Assembly (NCBI RefSeq): GCF_915403165.1
Contig: NZ_OU659204.1
Coordinates: 2,604,001 to 2,668,000 of the forward strand
Source: Providencia alcalifaciens
Lineage (GTDB): Bacteria; Pseudomonadota; Gammaproteobacteria; Enterobacterales; Enterobacteriaceae
Length of the DNA stretch: 64,000 nt
Reading direction: 5' to 3'
Of the stretch, positions 50,734 to 60,298 are shown piece by piece. The position numbers and the translations under genes are program-made. Position 1 is the first letter of the stretch, and every line of letters begins with the position of its first letter. Under the pieces are notes generated by a model. That model was not told the DNA's origin. It made no database searches and worked only from the letters and a program-made list of their open reading frames with translations.

Positions 50734-51765
50734 ATGAAAATATTATTACCCACTTCCACAGCCGGCAGCTTGCCGAAGCCATCTTGGTTAGCAGAACCTG
50801 AGAAACTCTGGTCGCCATGGAAATTGCACAACGAAGAACTTATCGCCGGCAAACAAGATGCCCTACGTTTATCACTGGACGACCAATTACGTGCAGGTAT
50901 CGACATCGTGAGCGATGGCGAACAAACTCGCCAGCACTTTGTGACCACTTTTATTGAACACTTGAGCGGCGTGGATTTTGAAAAACGCCAAGTGGTAAAA
51001 ATTCGTGACCGTTACGATGCCAGCGTACCGACCGTTGTTGGTGCTGTTGCTCGCCAAAAACCGGTGTTTGTGGATGATGCCAAGTATCTGCGTCAACTCA
51101 CGGACAAACCGATTAAATGGGCATTACCAGGCCCAATGACCATGATCGACACTCTCTATGATAGCCACTATAAAAGCCGCGAAAAATTAGCGTGGGAGTT
51201 TGCTAAAATTCTTAACCAAGAAGCGAGAGAGTTAGAAGCCGCAGGCGTCGATATCATTCAATTTGATGAACCCGCATTTAACGTCTTTTTTGATGAGGTG
51301 AATGACTGGGGGATCGCTGCCCTTGAAAGAGCCATTGAAGGGCTGAAATGCGAAACAGCGGTACATATTTGTTATGGCTATGGCATCAAAGCCAACACCG
51401 ATTGGAAGAAAACGTTGGGTTCTGAGTGGCGACAATATGAAGAAGCTTTCCCGAAACTGCAAAGCTCGAATATCGATATCGTTTCACTGGAATGCCACAA
51501 CTCCAACGTCCCGATGGACTTGATTGAACTTATCCGTGGTAAAAAAGTGATGGTCGGCGCAATTGACGTGGCAACCAACACTGTCGAAACCCCGGAAGAA
51601 GTCGCCAACACATTGCGAAAAGCCCTACAATTTGTTGATGCAGACAAACTTTACCCATCAACTAACTGTGGGATGGCACCATTATCTCGCGATGTTGCTA
51701 GAGGTAAACTCAACGCGTTAAGCGCAGGCGCTGAAATCATCCGAAAAGAACTTGGTGCAAAATAA
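50734..51765 (+). CDS. mesD: Folate-independent methionine synthase MesD (MetE core-like)
   Basis: 343 residues, equivalent to the C-terminal catalytic half of MetE. N-terminal LPTSTAGSLPKP and QFDEPAF are substrate-site motifs. Zinc ligands are visible as His and Cys in VHICYGYG, Glu in SLECHN and Cys in STNCGMAP. It methylates homocysteine without a folate-binding MetE N-domain; the methyl donor of MesD is unknown. Operon with mesX; a strong terminator follows. Confidence 0.88.
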   Translation: MKILLPTSTAGSLPKPSWLAEPEKLWSPWKLHNEELIAGKQDALRLSLDDQLRAGIDIVSDGEQTRQHFVTTFIEHLSGVDFEKRQVVKIRDRYDASVPTVVGAVARQKPVFVDDAKYLRQLTDKPIKWALPGPMTMIDTLYDSHYKSREKLAWEFAKILNQEARELEAAGVDIIQFDEPAFNVFFDEVNDWGIAALERAIEGLKCETAVHICYGYGIKANTDWKKTLGSEWRQYEEAFPKLQSSNIDIVSLECHNSNVPMDLIELIRGKKVMVGAIDVATNTVETPEEVANTLRKALQFVDADKLYPSTNCGMAPLSRDVARGKLNALSAGAEIIRKELGAK

Positions 51766-51773
51766 ATTAACCC

Positions 51774-51813
51774 AGATTTGGCGATCTCATCAATCGCCAA
51801 ATCTCATCATTTT
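51774..51813 (+). terminator. Terminator of mesX-mesD
   Basis: Perfect 12-bp stem AGATTTGGCGAT (51774-51785) / ATCGCCAAATCT (51793-51804), then CATCATTTTT, just after the mesD stop. Confidence 0.88.
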
Positions 51814-51987
51814 TAAACCTTTTATCGCCATTCACACCCCTTATTCGTATTTACTGAAAATCCTTGAAATTCTTTCAACCATTATCACAGAAACCCTCTA
51901 TCAATGTTGCTGGCTAGGTATTTTCCCTCCTATACTTTTTTTTGCTTAAAAAGTGACTAATAACAAAATAACTGGAAGGAAATAATC

Positions 51988-53016
51988 ATGAAATTATCTC
52001 TACTAGGATGTTTATTGGCAGCTTCATTTTCTCTGCACGCTTACGCCGCAAGCGAGCCACCAATCCGATTAGTGATCCACGGGGGAGCCGGTACTATTAC
52101 CAAAGACACCATTACTCCAGCACAAGAAAAAGAGTATCAAGCAAAACTGACCGAAGCCTTAGAAGCAGGCTACGCGGTACTCAACAAAGGCGGTAGTAGC
52201 CTTGATGCAGTACAAGCCTCTATTAACGTGATGGAAGATTCTCCGCTATTTAACGCAGGAAAAGGCGCTGTATTTACCCATGAAGGCAAAAATGAAATGG
52301 ATGCGTCGATCATGGATGGCAGCAACCGTAAAGCGGGTGCTGTTGCTGGCGTCACCAACATTAAAAACCCGATTAATGCCGCTTATGCCGTCATGACCAA
52401 AAGCCCTCATGTCATGATGGTTTCTAAAGGTGCCGAGCAATTCGCCGCGGAACAAGGTATTGAAATCGTTGACCCATCGTATTTCCGAACTGATTTCCGT
52501 TGGCAGCAACTTCAAAAAGCCAAAGAAAAAGAGAAAGTGGTACTCGACCATGATGGTAAAACTGCCGCTCTCTTTATTGACCCAATGATGTATGACTACA
52601 AATATGGCACCGTTGGCGCGGTCGCTCTCGATAAAAACGGTAATATCGCCGCAGGGACATCCACAGGCGGCATGACCAATAAACGCTTTGGTCGTGTCGG
52701 TGACTCGCCAATCATTGGTGCGGGTAACTACGCAGACAACAATACCGTCGCCGTTTCAGCCACTGGCTCTGGCGAGATGTTTATCCGTACCGCCACCGCC
52801 CACAATATCGCCGCCCAAGTTAAATACAACAAAACGCCTATCGACCAAGCCGCCCGTAATGCGTTGGATGAAGTCAAAGAGCTGAATGGAAGTGGTGGTG
52901 TGATTGTGTTGGATAAATCCGGTAACTACGCGATGGAGTTTAATTCAGAAGGGATGTACCGCGGAACAATCGGTAATGATGGCAAACCTCAAGTCGCGAT
53001 TTATAAAAACGATTAA
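51988..53016 (+). CDS. Periplasmic isoaspartyl peptidase/L-asparaginase (Ntn hydrolase)
   Basis: 342 residues. Cleavable signal peptide (about 1-20, ending AYA), then an IaaA-type Ntn hydrolase: VIHGGAGT near the mature N-terminus, FNAGKGAVF, the self-processing site with catalytic Thr in KYGTVGAVALD, and the substrate motif STGGMTNKRFGRVGDSPIIGAG. It would hydrolyse beta-aspartyl dipeptides and asparagine. Escherichia IaaA lacks such a clear export signal; here a periplasmic location is expected. Monocistronic, with a terminator at 53054-53076. Confidence 0.9.
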   Translation: MKLSLLGCLLAASFSLHAYAASEPPIRLVIHGGAGTITKDTITPAQEKEYQAKLTEALEAGYAVLNKGGSSLDAVQASINVMEDSPLFNAGKGAVFTHEGKNEMDASIMDGSNRKAGAVAGVTNIKNPINAAYAVMTKSPHVMMVSKGAEQFAAEQGIEIVDPSYFRTDFRWQQLQKAKEKEKVVLDHDGKTAALFIDPMMYDYKYGTVGAVALDKNGNIAAGTSTGGMTNKRFGRVGDSPIIGAGNYADNNTVAVSATGSGEMFIRTATAHNIAAQVKYNKTPIDQAARNALDEVKELNGSGGVIVLDKSGNYAMEFNSEGMYRGTIGNDGKPQVAIYKND

Positions 53017-53053
53017 GTTCATCGCATTTAAACTCGCTACGCAATAAAAATAC

Positions 53054-53076
53054 AAAAGCCCACCAATGTGGGCTTT
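53054..53076. terminator. Terminator after the peptidase gene
   Basis: AAAGCCCAC-CAAT-GTGGGCTTT hairpin, flanked by A-rich sequence on the left and a short T run on the right. Confidence 0.75.
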
Positions 53077-53147
53077 ATAAACTATATCTATAAGCACGTT
53101 TCTATAAAATATGTCTCTACGGACTATGCCTCTATAAACAACGGCCC

Positions 53148-54530
53148 TCAGCCCAATGACTTTTGAACTGCGCCACTGGCCAAATACCCTTTATGGAACG
53201 CAGCTTGCCTTGGAGAGATACGCGCAACCGCCTCTGCTGAGCAAGAGGCATCCACCAGCACAAAACTGGCATCATCGCCTTTCGCTGGCCACACTTGCTT
53301 GCCCTTTTCATCCAATGGCAATACGTTGCCCGTGGCGATAGCAAGGGAGCGAGATAATGCCAGCTCATCAGGGCGCGTGTACAACTGCGCATATAAATTG
53401 GCTTTTTCTAACATATCCCCGAGACCAAATGGCGACCAGTGATCAATCACACTGTCAGTGCCTGTCATCACAAACACACCATTTTTATTCAGCGTTTTTA
53501 ATGGCATATGTAATGTACCGATAGGCACGGTCGACGCTATCGTGATCTGCTGCTCAGCCAAGCGTTTTGCCATTGCATCGGCGTCTTCAGGGTTTAACAT
53601 GGCTAATGCAAATGCATGACTAATCGTCACCTTGCCACGCAAGCTGCGGTTTTCATCCACGGTTTTTATCATATAGTTGATAGCGGCAAGTCCTGCCGGG
53701 CTTGTCTCATGCAGATGGATATCAACCCCTTTATTATAATCCAGTGCAATTTGGAACATCGCATCAAGAGATTTTTCCATCGCGCCATCCACATTGGTTG
53801 GATCTAGCCCACCCACATAGTGCGCACCCGCCTGCATCGCTTCTCGCATCAAAGGGACTGATTTTGAAAGCAGTAAACCATGTTGAGGGAAAGCCACAAT
53901 TTCGCACGTGAGATCTTGCTGACGTTTATCCAACACCGTTTGCAGTGCTTCAAGGTTTTTTAACCCAGAAACAGGCTCAATATTGCAATGGCTGCGTGCG
54001 ATGGTCGAACCGTGAGATTGAATTAAATCAATTAGCGCATGCGCCCTTTCTTGAGTAAAGGGTTGCAACTCAGGCAACATTTTCTGCTCTAAGGTAATCA
54101 TATCCATGATGGTTTTACCTTCACGAGACTGTGGCGCTTGCCATGGTCCTCCGTAAAAGGTTTTATCCAGATGAATATGCATATCTCGAAATGCAGGAAG
54201 CATCAATTTACCTTGCGCACTGTATGCATTCAGAACGGTATTTGGATGCTGTTTATTGGGTAACACCGCCACGATTTTACCATCATTAATTTCGATGGTT
54301 TTTAGCTCAGTTTGTGTCCCAATCACCGTACTATCACGGAAATTAAAGCCTGTTTCGAGTAACGCATCATCAAGATAATAATGTTTATCTGTGATGCGAG
54401 AAACACCGGACTGCGGTACGCTTTGCGCCGCCGCGCCTGCAGAGACTGAACCTAATAATGTACAAGCCGCCACCACTTTTACACTTGTCGTCAGAAACTC
54501 TCTACGTCCAGATAACTGTTCTACATTCAT
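53148..54530 (-). CDS. yahJ: Tat-exported amidohydrolase YahJ (cytosine-deaminase-like)
   Basis: 460 residues. N-terminal twin-arginine signal (SGRREFL, Arg9-Arg10, then a hydrophobic stretch about 16-36). The amidohydrolase barrel has metal motif HIHLDK (118-123), HLHE, a later His in TISHAFAL and catalytic Asp in MTGTDSVIDHWSP, the pattern of cytosine deaminase relatives. It matches Escherichia YahJ nearly end to end, including length. It should act in the periplasm on a heterocyclic or ureido compound; the substrate is unknown. Last gene of the yah-type operon. Confidence 0.88.
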   Translation of the reverse strand: MNVEQLSGRREFLTTSVKVVAACTLLGSVSAGAAAQSVPQSGVSRITDKHYYLDDALLETGFNFRDSTVIGTQTELKTIEINDGKIVAVLPNKQHPNTVLNAYSAQGKLMLPAFRDMHIHLDKTFYGGPWQAPQSREGKTIMDMITLEQKMLPELQPFTQERAHALIDLIQSHGSTIARSHCNIEPVSGLKNLEALQTVLDKRQQDLTCEIVAFPQHGLLLSKSVPLMREAMQAGAHYVGGLDPTNVDGAMEKSLDAMFQIALDYNKGVDIHLHETSPAGLAAINYMIKTVDENRSLRGKVTISHAFALAMLNPEDADAMAKRLAEQQITIASTVPIGTLHMPLKTLNKNGVFVMTGTDSVIDHWSPFGLGDMLEKANLYAQLYTRPDELALSRSLAIATGNVLPLDEKGKQVWPAKGDDASFVLVDASCSAEAVARISPRQAAFHKGYLASGAVQKSLG

Positions 54531-54587
54531 AGCAATTCCTTATCATCGAGAGTTCGACCCCATCGTATGAGGCCGAACGAGTGAGGC

Positions 54588-55538
54588 TTAGCCTTGAATA
54601 ATATGGGTTCCCGTCTCACCACGTAACGCCGCTGGTAGAGCTTCAGGCGTGGTGATAATCACGCGCTTACCGCCATTAGCGATAAACGATAAACTGGCTT
54701 CGATTTTCGGCAGCATGCTCCCCGCAGGGAAATGCCCCTCTGCCATATAGCGCTGCATGTCCGTCGTTGAGGTTTCACCAAGGGCTTTTTGTTCCGGTTT
54801 GCCAAAGTGAATACACACTTTTTCCACGCCCGTGGTGATGATTAATATGTCCGCATTGAGCTCTTTCGCCAGTAGCGTAGTCGATAAATCTTTATCAATA
54901 ACGGCATCCACACTTTGATAGCCGCCCTGCCCATTATTCACAACAGGGATCCCACCGCCGCCTGCCGCAACAACCACATAGTCATGTTCGGTTAATGTGC
55001 GAATTGCCGCTGACTCAATGACACGTTTAGGTTCAGGGGATGCCACTACACGGCGATATCCACGCCCTGAATCCTCAACAAAGTGCCAATCAGGGTTTTC
55101 CTGCTGCAATACATCCGCTTGTTCTTTACTGAAAAACGCGCCAATCGGCTTAGTCGGTGCAGCAAAGTTCGGGTCATTTTTATCGACTTCCACTTGGGTG
55201 ACTACCGTTACTGCTTGGCGATGTTGCTGTTTAGCTAATACGTTAGTGAGTGCTTGCTGAACTAAATAGCCAATCCCCCCTTGCGTATCCGCCACACAGT
55301 TAGCTAGAGGTGTTAGCGGTAAGCCTTCAGTCACATGAGCAATTTCAGCACGACGCAAATCCAACCCAACCTGCGGCCCATTACCGTGAGTCAGCACAAT
55401 ATTGTAATTACCTTTGAGCATATCGCTGATGTGCTGAGCCACTTCTTGAACCGCTTTTTCTTGAGCTTCAATGGATTGGCTGCTGTTATCTTTAATAATA
55501 CTGTTGCCCCCGATGGCAACAACCACGAGTTCTTTCAT
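54588..55538 (-). CDS. yahI: Carbamate kinase YahI
   Basis: 316 residues. It makes ATP and carbamate from carbamoyl phosphate and ADP. Motifs VVAIGGNSI, LTHGNGPQVG, the PTKPIGAFF loop, GRGYRRVVASP and AAGGGGIPV with DAVIDKD are all present. ATG 55538 gives MKELVVVAIGGNSIIKDN, the same start as Escherichia YahI. It would collect energy from carbamoyl phosphate produced by the YahFGE proteins. Confidence 0.92.
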   Translation of the reverse strand: MKELVVVAIGGNSIIKDNSSQSIEAQEKAVQEVAQHISDMLKGNYNIVLTHGNGPQVGLDLRRAEIAHVTEGLPLTPLANCVADTQGGIGYLVQQALTNVLAKQQHRQAVTVVTQVEVDKNDPNFAAPTKPIGAFFSKEQADVLQQENPDWHFVEDSGRGYRRVVASPEPKRVIESAAIRTLTEHDYVVVAAGGGGIPVVNNGQGGYQSVDAVIDKDLSTTLLAKELNADILIITTGVEKVCIHFGKPEQKALGETSTTDMQRYMAEGHFPAGSMLPKIEASLSFIANGGKRVIITTPEALPAALRGETGTHIIQG

Positions 55539-55570
55539 GATTAAGGATCCTGATACCGAAAATTTGGTAG

Positions 55571-55599
55571 ATAGCAGGTGTACCACGTACACCTGCTAT
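55571..55599 (-). other. Intercistronic hairpin permease-yahI
   Basis: Perfect 13-bp stem ATAGCAGGTGTAC / GTACACCTGCTAT with a 3-nt loop, lying between the permease stop and yahI. There is no T run, so it may stabilise or process the mRNA rather than terminate. Confidence 0.6.
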
Positions 55600-55612
55600 A
55601 AAGATTGGCTTA

Positions 55613-57175
55613 TTACGCTGATTTACTGAGCTTCTCAGCTTTTTCAGCTTGTTGCTGCTCCACTGATTGGCGACCATCTAAAAAGTGTTTGATAACAAAC
55701 AAAGCCGCCATCATGAGGTATGCGTAGACAAACATCAATGCCGGGCCTGTTGCAATACCCACAGCCGGAGAATGGATGATGCCAAAGAAGACCAATACCG
55801 CCCCCACTGCCGCTGCAATCGCGCCACGTAACGGCTTGTTTAAAATAGCGAAGATAGCGATACAGCCCCATAACATACTTGCCAACGGTGCGCCGTTACC
55901 TAAGTGAACCAGACCTTGATAATAAACGCCTTTATGTAACAGAACTTCTGTACCAATAGCGCTTGCAGACGTCCCAGCCGCTCCCATGACACTATTAACC
56001 ATCGTCAATGCCCAGTTCGCAATCCATGGGAATAGACAGATGAAAATCACAGGCACTTCGACTTTCGGTGTTTCTCGCACCACTTGGTTGGCTGTCACGA
56101 CACCGATAAACACTAAGATAGGGACAATGGCCGTCATTGGGATAACCGCAAGCATAAATGCTCCGATACCAAATAACGGGACGATAAACATAGTGATACC
56201 GGATGCTAATGTATAGCCCACACTCGCGCCCATCGCTTTCCAACCCGCATGGCCCACATACACAGTCACCGGGAATGGGTTACCCAGCACGACACCCACG
56301 GTTGAAGATAAACCGTTTGCTAGCATCACTTTACGTGTGTTGTATTCATCACCCGCTGCGTGAGCACTTTCAATATTTTCAAGGTCAAAGATGTAGTTCG
56401 CTAAACCTAAAGGTACCGCTGAGGCCAAGTACGGCAGTGCGTGCGGTAAACCTTGGAAGAAGCTATCCACATGGATACTTGGCGGGTTAAAACCAAATGA
56501 TGCCATGGATGCCGTAATCGCTTCTGGGCTTTGTAAGCCAGAAATCCAGGCTAAGGCTGAACCTGCGATAAGCAGCAGCAACCCTGTAGGAATACGTGCA
56601 AAGATAGGCTTTTTACCAAACCAGTTGATGAAAATTAACAGCAGGACAATAAACGAAACCGTTGGTGCTTCAAATGCTTGCAGCATCGGGTTCATTGCCA
56701 GTAACAATAATCCGAGACCCGATAAGCACGATAATAATACGGTACGTGGGATCATTTTACGGATGGTTTCACCAAGGAAAGATCCACCCACTAAAATCAT
56801 CGATTCCACAAAACACCAAACCAACGCAATTTGCAGAGCAAATTCAGGATCTTTGGTGGTTTGGTAGACCGGCATGATCACTAAGAAGGTCACGGTGAAG
56901 ATAGAAGGTGCGCTTGGCCCTGATGGTAGTGCCGTGACGTCATTGCGTCCCGTTTGCTTGATCATCTGCTGACCAAAGTAAGCGTAACTTATACTGGCAA
57001 GTAATACAGCAAAACCAAACGCTGGAGCGATACGACCATAAACAATTTCCGCTGGGATGCCGACAACAAAAATCAGTAAGCCCATCATGGTGAGTAGGTT
57101 CGTGAGGTTATTGGTCATCAAACCAAAATAGGCCGCCAAATCACCACGTTTCCATTTAATATTTAATAGACTCAT
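55613..57175 (-). CDS. Permease resembling xanthine/uracil (NCS2-like) transporters
   Basis: 520 residues with about 12 membrane segments and a charged C-terminal tail. GRNDVTALPSGPSAPSIFTVTF and HAAGDEYNTRKVMLANG resemble the substrate and loop motifs of nucleobase/ureide permeases. It lies between yahG and yahI in one transcription direction. I do not recall an equivalent gene in the Escherichia yah operon. It probably imports the compound used by the cluster or the product of YahJ. Confidence 0.75.
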   Translation of the reverse strand: MSLLNIKWKRGDLAAYFGLMTNNLTNLLTMMGLLIFVVGIPAEIVYGRIAPAFGFAVLLASISYAYFGQQMIKQTGRNDVTALPSGPSAPSIFTVTFLVIMPVYQTTKDPEFALQIALVWCFVESMILVGGSFLGETIRKMIPRTVLLSCLSGLGLLLLAMNPMLQAFEAPTVSFIVLLLIFINWFGKKPIFARIPTGLLLLIAGSALAWISGLQSPEAITASMASFGFNPPSIHVDSFFQGLPHALPYLASAVPLGLANYIFDLENIESAHAAGDEYNTRKVMLANGLSSTVGVVLGNPFPVTVYVGHAGWKAMGASVGYTLASGITMFIVPLFGIGAFMLAVIPMTAIVPILVFIGVVTANQVVRETPKVEVPVIFICLFPWIANWALTMVNSVMGAAGTSASAIGTEVLLHKGVYYQGLVHLGNGAPLASMLWGCIAIFAILNKPLRGAIAAAVGAVLVFFGIIHSPAVGIATGPALMFVYAYLMMAALFVIKHFLDGRQSVEQQQAEKAEKLSKSA

Positions 57176-57276
57176 ATTTTTACTCCCATTCCCTTCAGAC
57201 CTTGAGCAGCACGTTGTTGACGGTCTATCTCTTATGCCACTGAATAATTTAGGGAATGCGTTGCTTTATTTTTATC

Positions 57277-57294
57277 GCCCGACCGGAGCCGGGC
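57277..57294. other. Intercistronic hairpin yahG-permease
   Basis: GCCCGACCGGAGCCGGGC forms a GC-rich stem (GCCCG / CGGGC) in the 157-nt gap. On the operon strand no T run follows, so partial attenuation or mRNA processing is more likely than full termination. Confidence 0.5.
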
Positions 57295-57332
57295 ATTATT
57301 TTTTGCTTAGTGAGCTTTGGGCTCAATCACCA

Positions 57333-58748
57333 CTATGCATAGTGTTTCGCGTAAGAAAGCATCGCTTTTTCGAAGCAATCAAACGGAGGATGCACAATCC
57401 CTGCCCCAATCATTCCAATACCCGCATCTTTATGCGCAATCGCCGTGTTAATCACCGGAAGAATGCCACTTGCTGCGACTTTCGTGATATCAATCGCTGT
57501 CGGAATTCCCATAAAACCTAGCAATGGAATGGTGACGTTCGGGTTTTCACCAAGGGTGATTTCACGCATTTGGCGAGAGAAATCCACCGCTTCCTCAACG
57601 GTTCCCCCTACAAGCGCCACGATAGCCGGTGCTGTCGCCATCGCAAATCCACCAATCCCGTAAGTTTCTGTGATAGCCGAGTCACCAATATCTAAACCTG
57701 AATCTTCCGGTTTATAACCCGCGAACATTGGACCAATCACTTGCTGAGAAGGACCTGTAAACCATTGCCCCGGTAATCCGCTAATACGTAAACCAAACTC
57801 ATAACCATTACGCGCCATGGTCGTAACAACAGTACTGTATTCAATGCCGTGTGCTGCATCCATTGAGGCTTTACACATTGCCATCCATGTAGGACCGGAG
57901 AAATAGTCGCTACTTGCAACGAAATCAAACACCTCTTTTTGCTGTGCAACCGTAAAATTGGTTTGAATAATTCCCGTGGTCAACGCTTGGATCAGCAGTG
58001 TTGTTCCCGCATTGTTACGGTTATGGCATTCATCCCCCATATGTAATGCTTGTGCCAACATTAAACGCAGGTCAATTTCACCCACGATTTTCATGGCGTC
58101 ACGCAGCATTGGCCCCAGCACATCACGCATCCAATTCAAACGGTCAATAACGCTTTGGTCATTGGCACCCATGCGCAAAATTTTTGCCATCTGCTCACTC
58201 AAGTTAGTGAATGCGCGGTTGCCGTAAGTTTTGTTTTCGACAATATGCATAAACATCGATGCAGATGTCACGCCAGCCATTGAACCTACGCAATCATGTT
58301 CATGGCATGGGGAAAAGATAATTTCACCAGAAGCCGCAACGCGTTCCGCATCCGCTAAGTCTTTTGCCAATCCTTCAAAAACTAAAGCACCAGTCACCGC
58401 GCCTTTCATCGCGCCACACATATCCTTCCATGCCACTGGCGGGCCTGCATGTAGAATGGTGTTTTTCGTCATGCCCGGTACCACATTAATGGCTTGGTCA
58501 TAACCCACGAGCACTGGCTGGGACTGAATAATGCGCTCAAGCGCTTGTGCGTTCGCCACTGCGATTTTTTCTTGTAACGCTGCGTTGCCTTCAATTTGGT
58601 CAAGCGCGCGGATCACGGCAACGTTACCTTGTCCCGGCGGCGTCCAATTCAGTTGAGTCACCGGAACGTGCTGTTTTTTCAGATCATCACTGAACATCTC
58701 AATGCCGATATTGATAACGTTCAATGGTTGTTTAAATAATGAAGTCAT
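57333..58748 (-). CDS. yahG: DUF1116 protein YahG (oxamate carbamoyltransferase subunit-like)
   Basis: 471 residues, DUF1116 family, related to YlbE/AllG. In Escherichia the paralogous trio FdrA-YlbE-YlbF has been assigned as oxamate carbamoyltransferase. Conserved features: GYDQAINVVPGMTKNTILHAGPP, CGAMKGAVTGAL, HEHDCVGSMAGVTSASMFM and HMGDECHNRNNAGT (His and Cys clusters probably in the active site). The start overlaps the yahF stop (TAATG). Confidence 0.88.
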   Translation of the reverse strand: MTSLFKQPLNVINIGIEMFSDDLKKQHVPVTQLNWTPPGQGNVAVIRALDQIEGNAALQEKIAVANAQALERIIQSQPVLVGYDQAINVVPGMTKNTILHAGPPVAWKDMCGAMKGAVTGALVFEGLAKDLADAERVAASGEIIFSPCHEHDCVGSMAGVTSASMFMHIVENKTYGNRAFTNLSEQMAKILRMGANDQSVIDRLNWMRDVLGPMLRDAMKIVGEIDLRLMLAQALHMGDECHNRNNAGTTLLIQALTTGIIQTNFTVAQQKEVFDFVASSDYFSGPTWMAMCKASMDAAHGIEYSTVVTTMARNGYEFGLRISGLPGQWFTGPSQQVIGPMFAGYKPEDSGLDIGDSAITETYGIGGFAMATAPAIVALVGGTVEEAVDFSRQMREITLGENPNVTIPLLGFMGIPTAIDITKVAASGILPVINTAIAHKDAGIGMIGAGIVHPPFDCFEKAMLSYAKHYA

Positions 58749-60298
58749 TACGCTTTCTCCCCTTTCCAGACAAACTCACGTCCTAATAAACCTGTATTGG
58801 TACTGCTACTCGCCCAAATAACACCTGCGTCAGTGAGCATCTTGACCTGAGCATCCATCGATGGCGTATCTTGGTCAGTACCCAGCACATAGCCGAGGAT
58901 CACCAGTTCACGCCCTTCTTGTTTCGCTATCTCTTTTGCTGTTTTGATAGCGTCAATCATCACACCAACCGGATCTTCATGAGAGCCAAAGCCAAGCACG
59001 AAATCCATCATGATCACGCCAACTTCTGGGTCACGAGCTTCTTGCAGTAAACGTTCGATACGGTTTGTTGGGTCGATCATTGGGTGTGGCTTACCGTTGG
59101 TAAAATCATCATCACCAAAGTCGAGGAAGGTATGGGCGACACTTTTATTGATATCTTTCAGACGGAAGTCAGGGTTAGGCTGAATATTGCTGTAGACGTC
59201 ATCGTATTTTTCCAGCGCTGCAAACATTGCTTCATCACACAATGTACCGCCACAGAAAAGACCACGAATGTATTTTTGTTCCGGTTTGAGTAAAGCTCTC
59301 ACTTCATCAATCAATGGCAGATTGAGAGGATGAAGGTCTAAATCCTCTTTGCGAATGCCAGTCAGCAAAACGGCTTTCAGAGCAGCTTCTTTGGTGCTTT
59401 GGGCAAAGGTTAAGCCTGGTTTATCATCCGGCAACGGTTGGCTTCCTAAGAAACAAACCACCACTGGCTTATGGCATTTTTCAGCTTGTTCTAACACTTT
59501 TTTGGCAACCGCTGGCGCTGGTGGCTTAGAAATGAGCGCAATGACTTGGGTTTCATCATCCGCATCCAGCATTTTGAGTGCATCAATCATCATGATGCCA
59601 CCAATTTTTTCACTCAGGTCACGACCACCCGTACCAATTAGCTGAGAAACCCCCGCACCAAATTCATGGATGCGAACACTCAGTTCTTGGCTCCCTGTAC
59701 CGGATGCCCCAATAATTCCGATGCTACCGCGACGAACATTGTTACCAAAACACAGGGCTGTCCCATTAATGATCGCCGTTCCGCAGTCTGGCCCCATCAT
59801 TAACAACCCTTTTTGACTCGCCAACTGTTTCAGCGCCAGCTCATCGTCAATCGAGACGTTATCAGAGAACAGCATCACGTTGAGATCATTTTCGAGTGCA
59901 ATACGCGCTTCACGAGCCGCAAATTGCCCATTAACAGAAATAACCGCTAAGTTGGCATCAGGAATGTGCGTTTTTGCAGAATTAGTCGTGGCATATTTGG
60001 CTTCATGCTGCCCGCCACCTTGGTTTTTCTTATTAAACAGTTCTTCGATAGCAATCAATGTCGCATCATTGGCTTCATCACTAGGCCCTTTAATCACTAT
60101 CATTAAATCGCCGTTTTTTGCTTCTTCTAATTCCGGTGTTAATAAACCTAAGTTTCTTAATACGCCTTTATTCATTTCTGTTGCCATTGCCACAAATGCT
60201 TGCTCAACATTTTCAAGTTGGTTGGCTTTGGTGGAAATAGACATCAATGACACGGAATCAAAATAGGTATTCTTTTTTATGACCACTTTAGTCGACAT
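58748..60298 (-). CDS. yahF: FdrA-family protein YahF (acyl-CoA synthetase-like)
   Basis: 516 residues. A CoA-binding Rossmann-like domain and a succinyl-CoA-synthetase-like ligase domain are visible: GIIGASGTGSQELSVRIHEFG with GTGGRDLSE, as in the SCS alpha subunit, and GGTLCDEAMFAAL further on. FdrA proteins act as a subunit of carbamoyl-transfer complexes. GGAG precedes the ATG. It overlaps yahE by 11 nt. Confidence 0.88.
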   Translation of the reverse strand: MSTKVVIKKNTYFDSVSLMSISTKANQLENVEQAFVAMATEMNKGVLRNLGLLTPELEEAKNGDLMIVIKGPSDEANDATLIAIEELFNKKNQGGGQHEAKYATTNSAKTHIPDANLAVISVNGQFAAREARIALENDLNVMLFSDNVSIDDELALKQLASQKGLLMMGPDCGTAIINGTALCFGNNVRRGSIGIIGASGTGSQELSVRIHEFGAGVSQLIGTGGRDLSEKIGGIMMIDALKMLDADDETQVIALISKPPAPAVAKKVLEQAEKCHKPVVVCFLGSQPLPDDKPGLTFAQSTKEAALKAVLLTGIRKEDLDLHPLNLPLIDEVRALLKPEQKYIRGLFCGGTLCDEAMFAALEKYDDVYSNIQPNPDFRLKDINKSVAHTFLDFGDDDFTNGKPHPMIDPTNRIERLLQEARDPEVGVIMMDFVLGFGSHEDPVGVMIDAIKTAKEIAKQEGRELVILGYVLGTDQDTPSMDAQVKMLTDAGVIWASSSTNTGLLGREFVWKGEKA

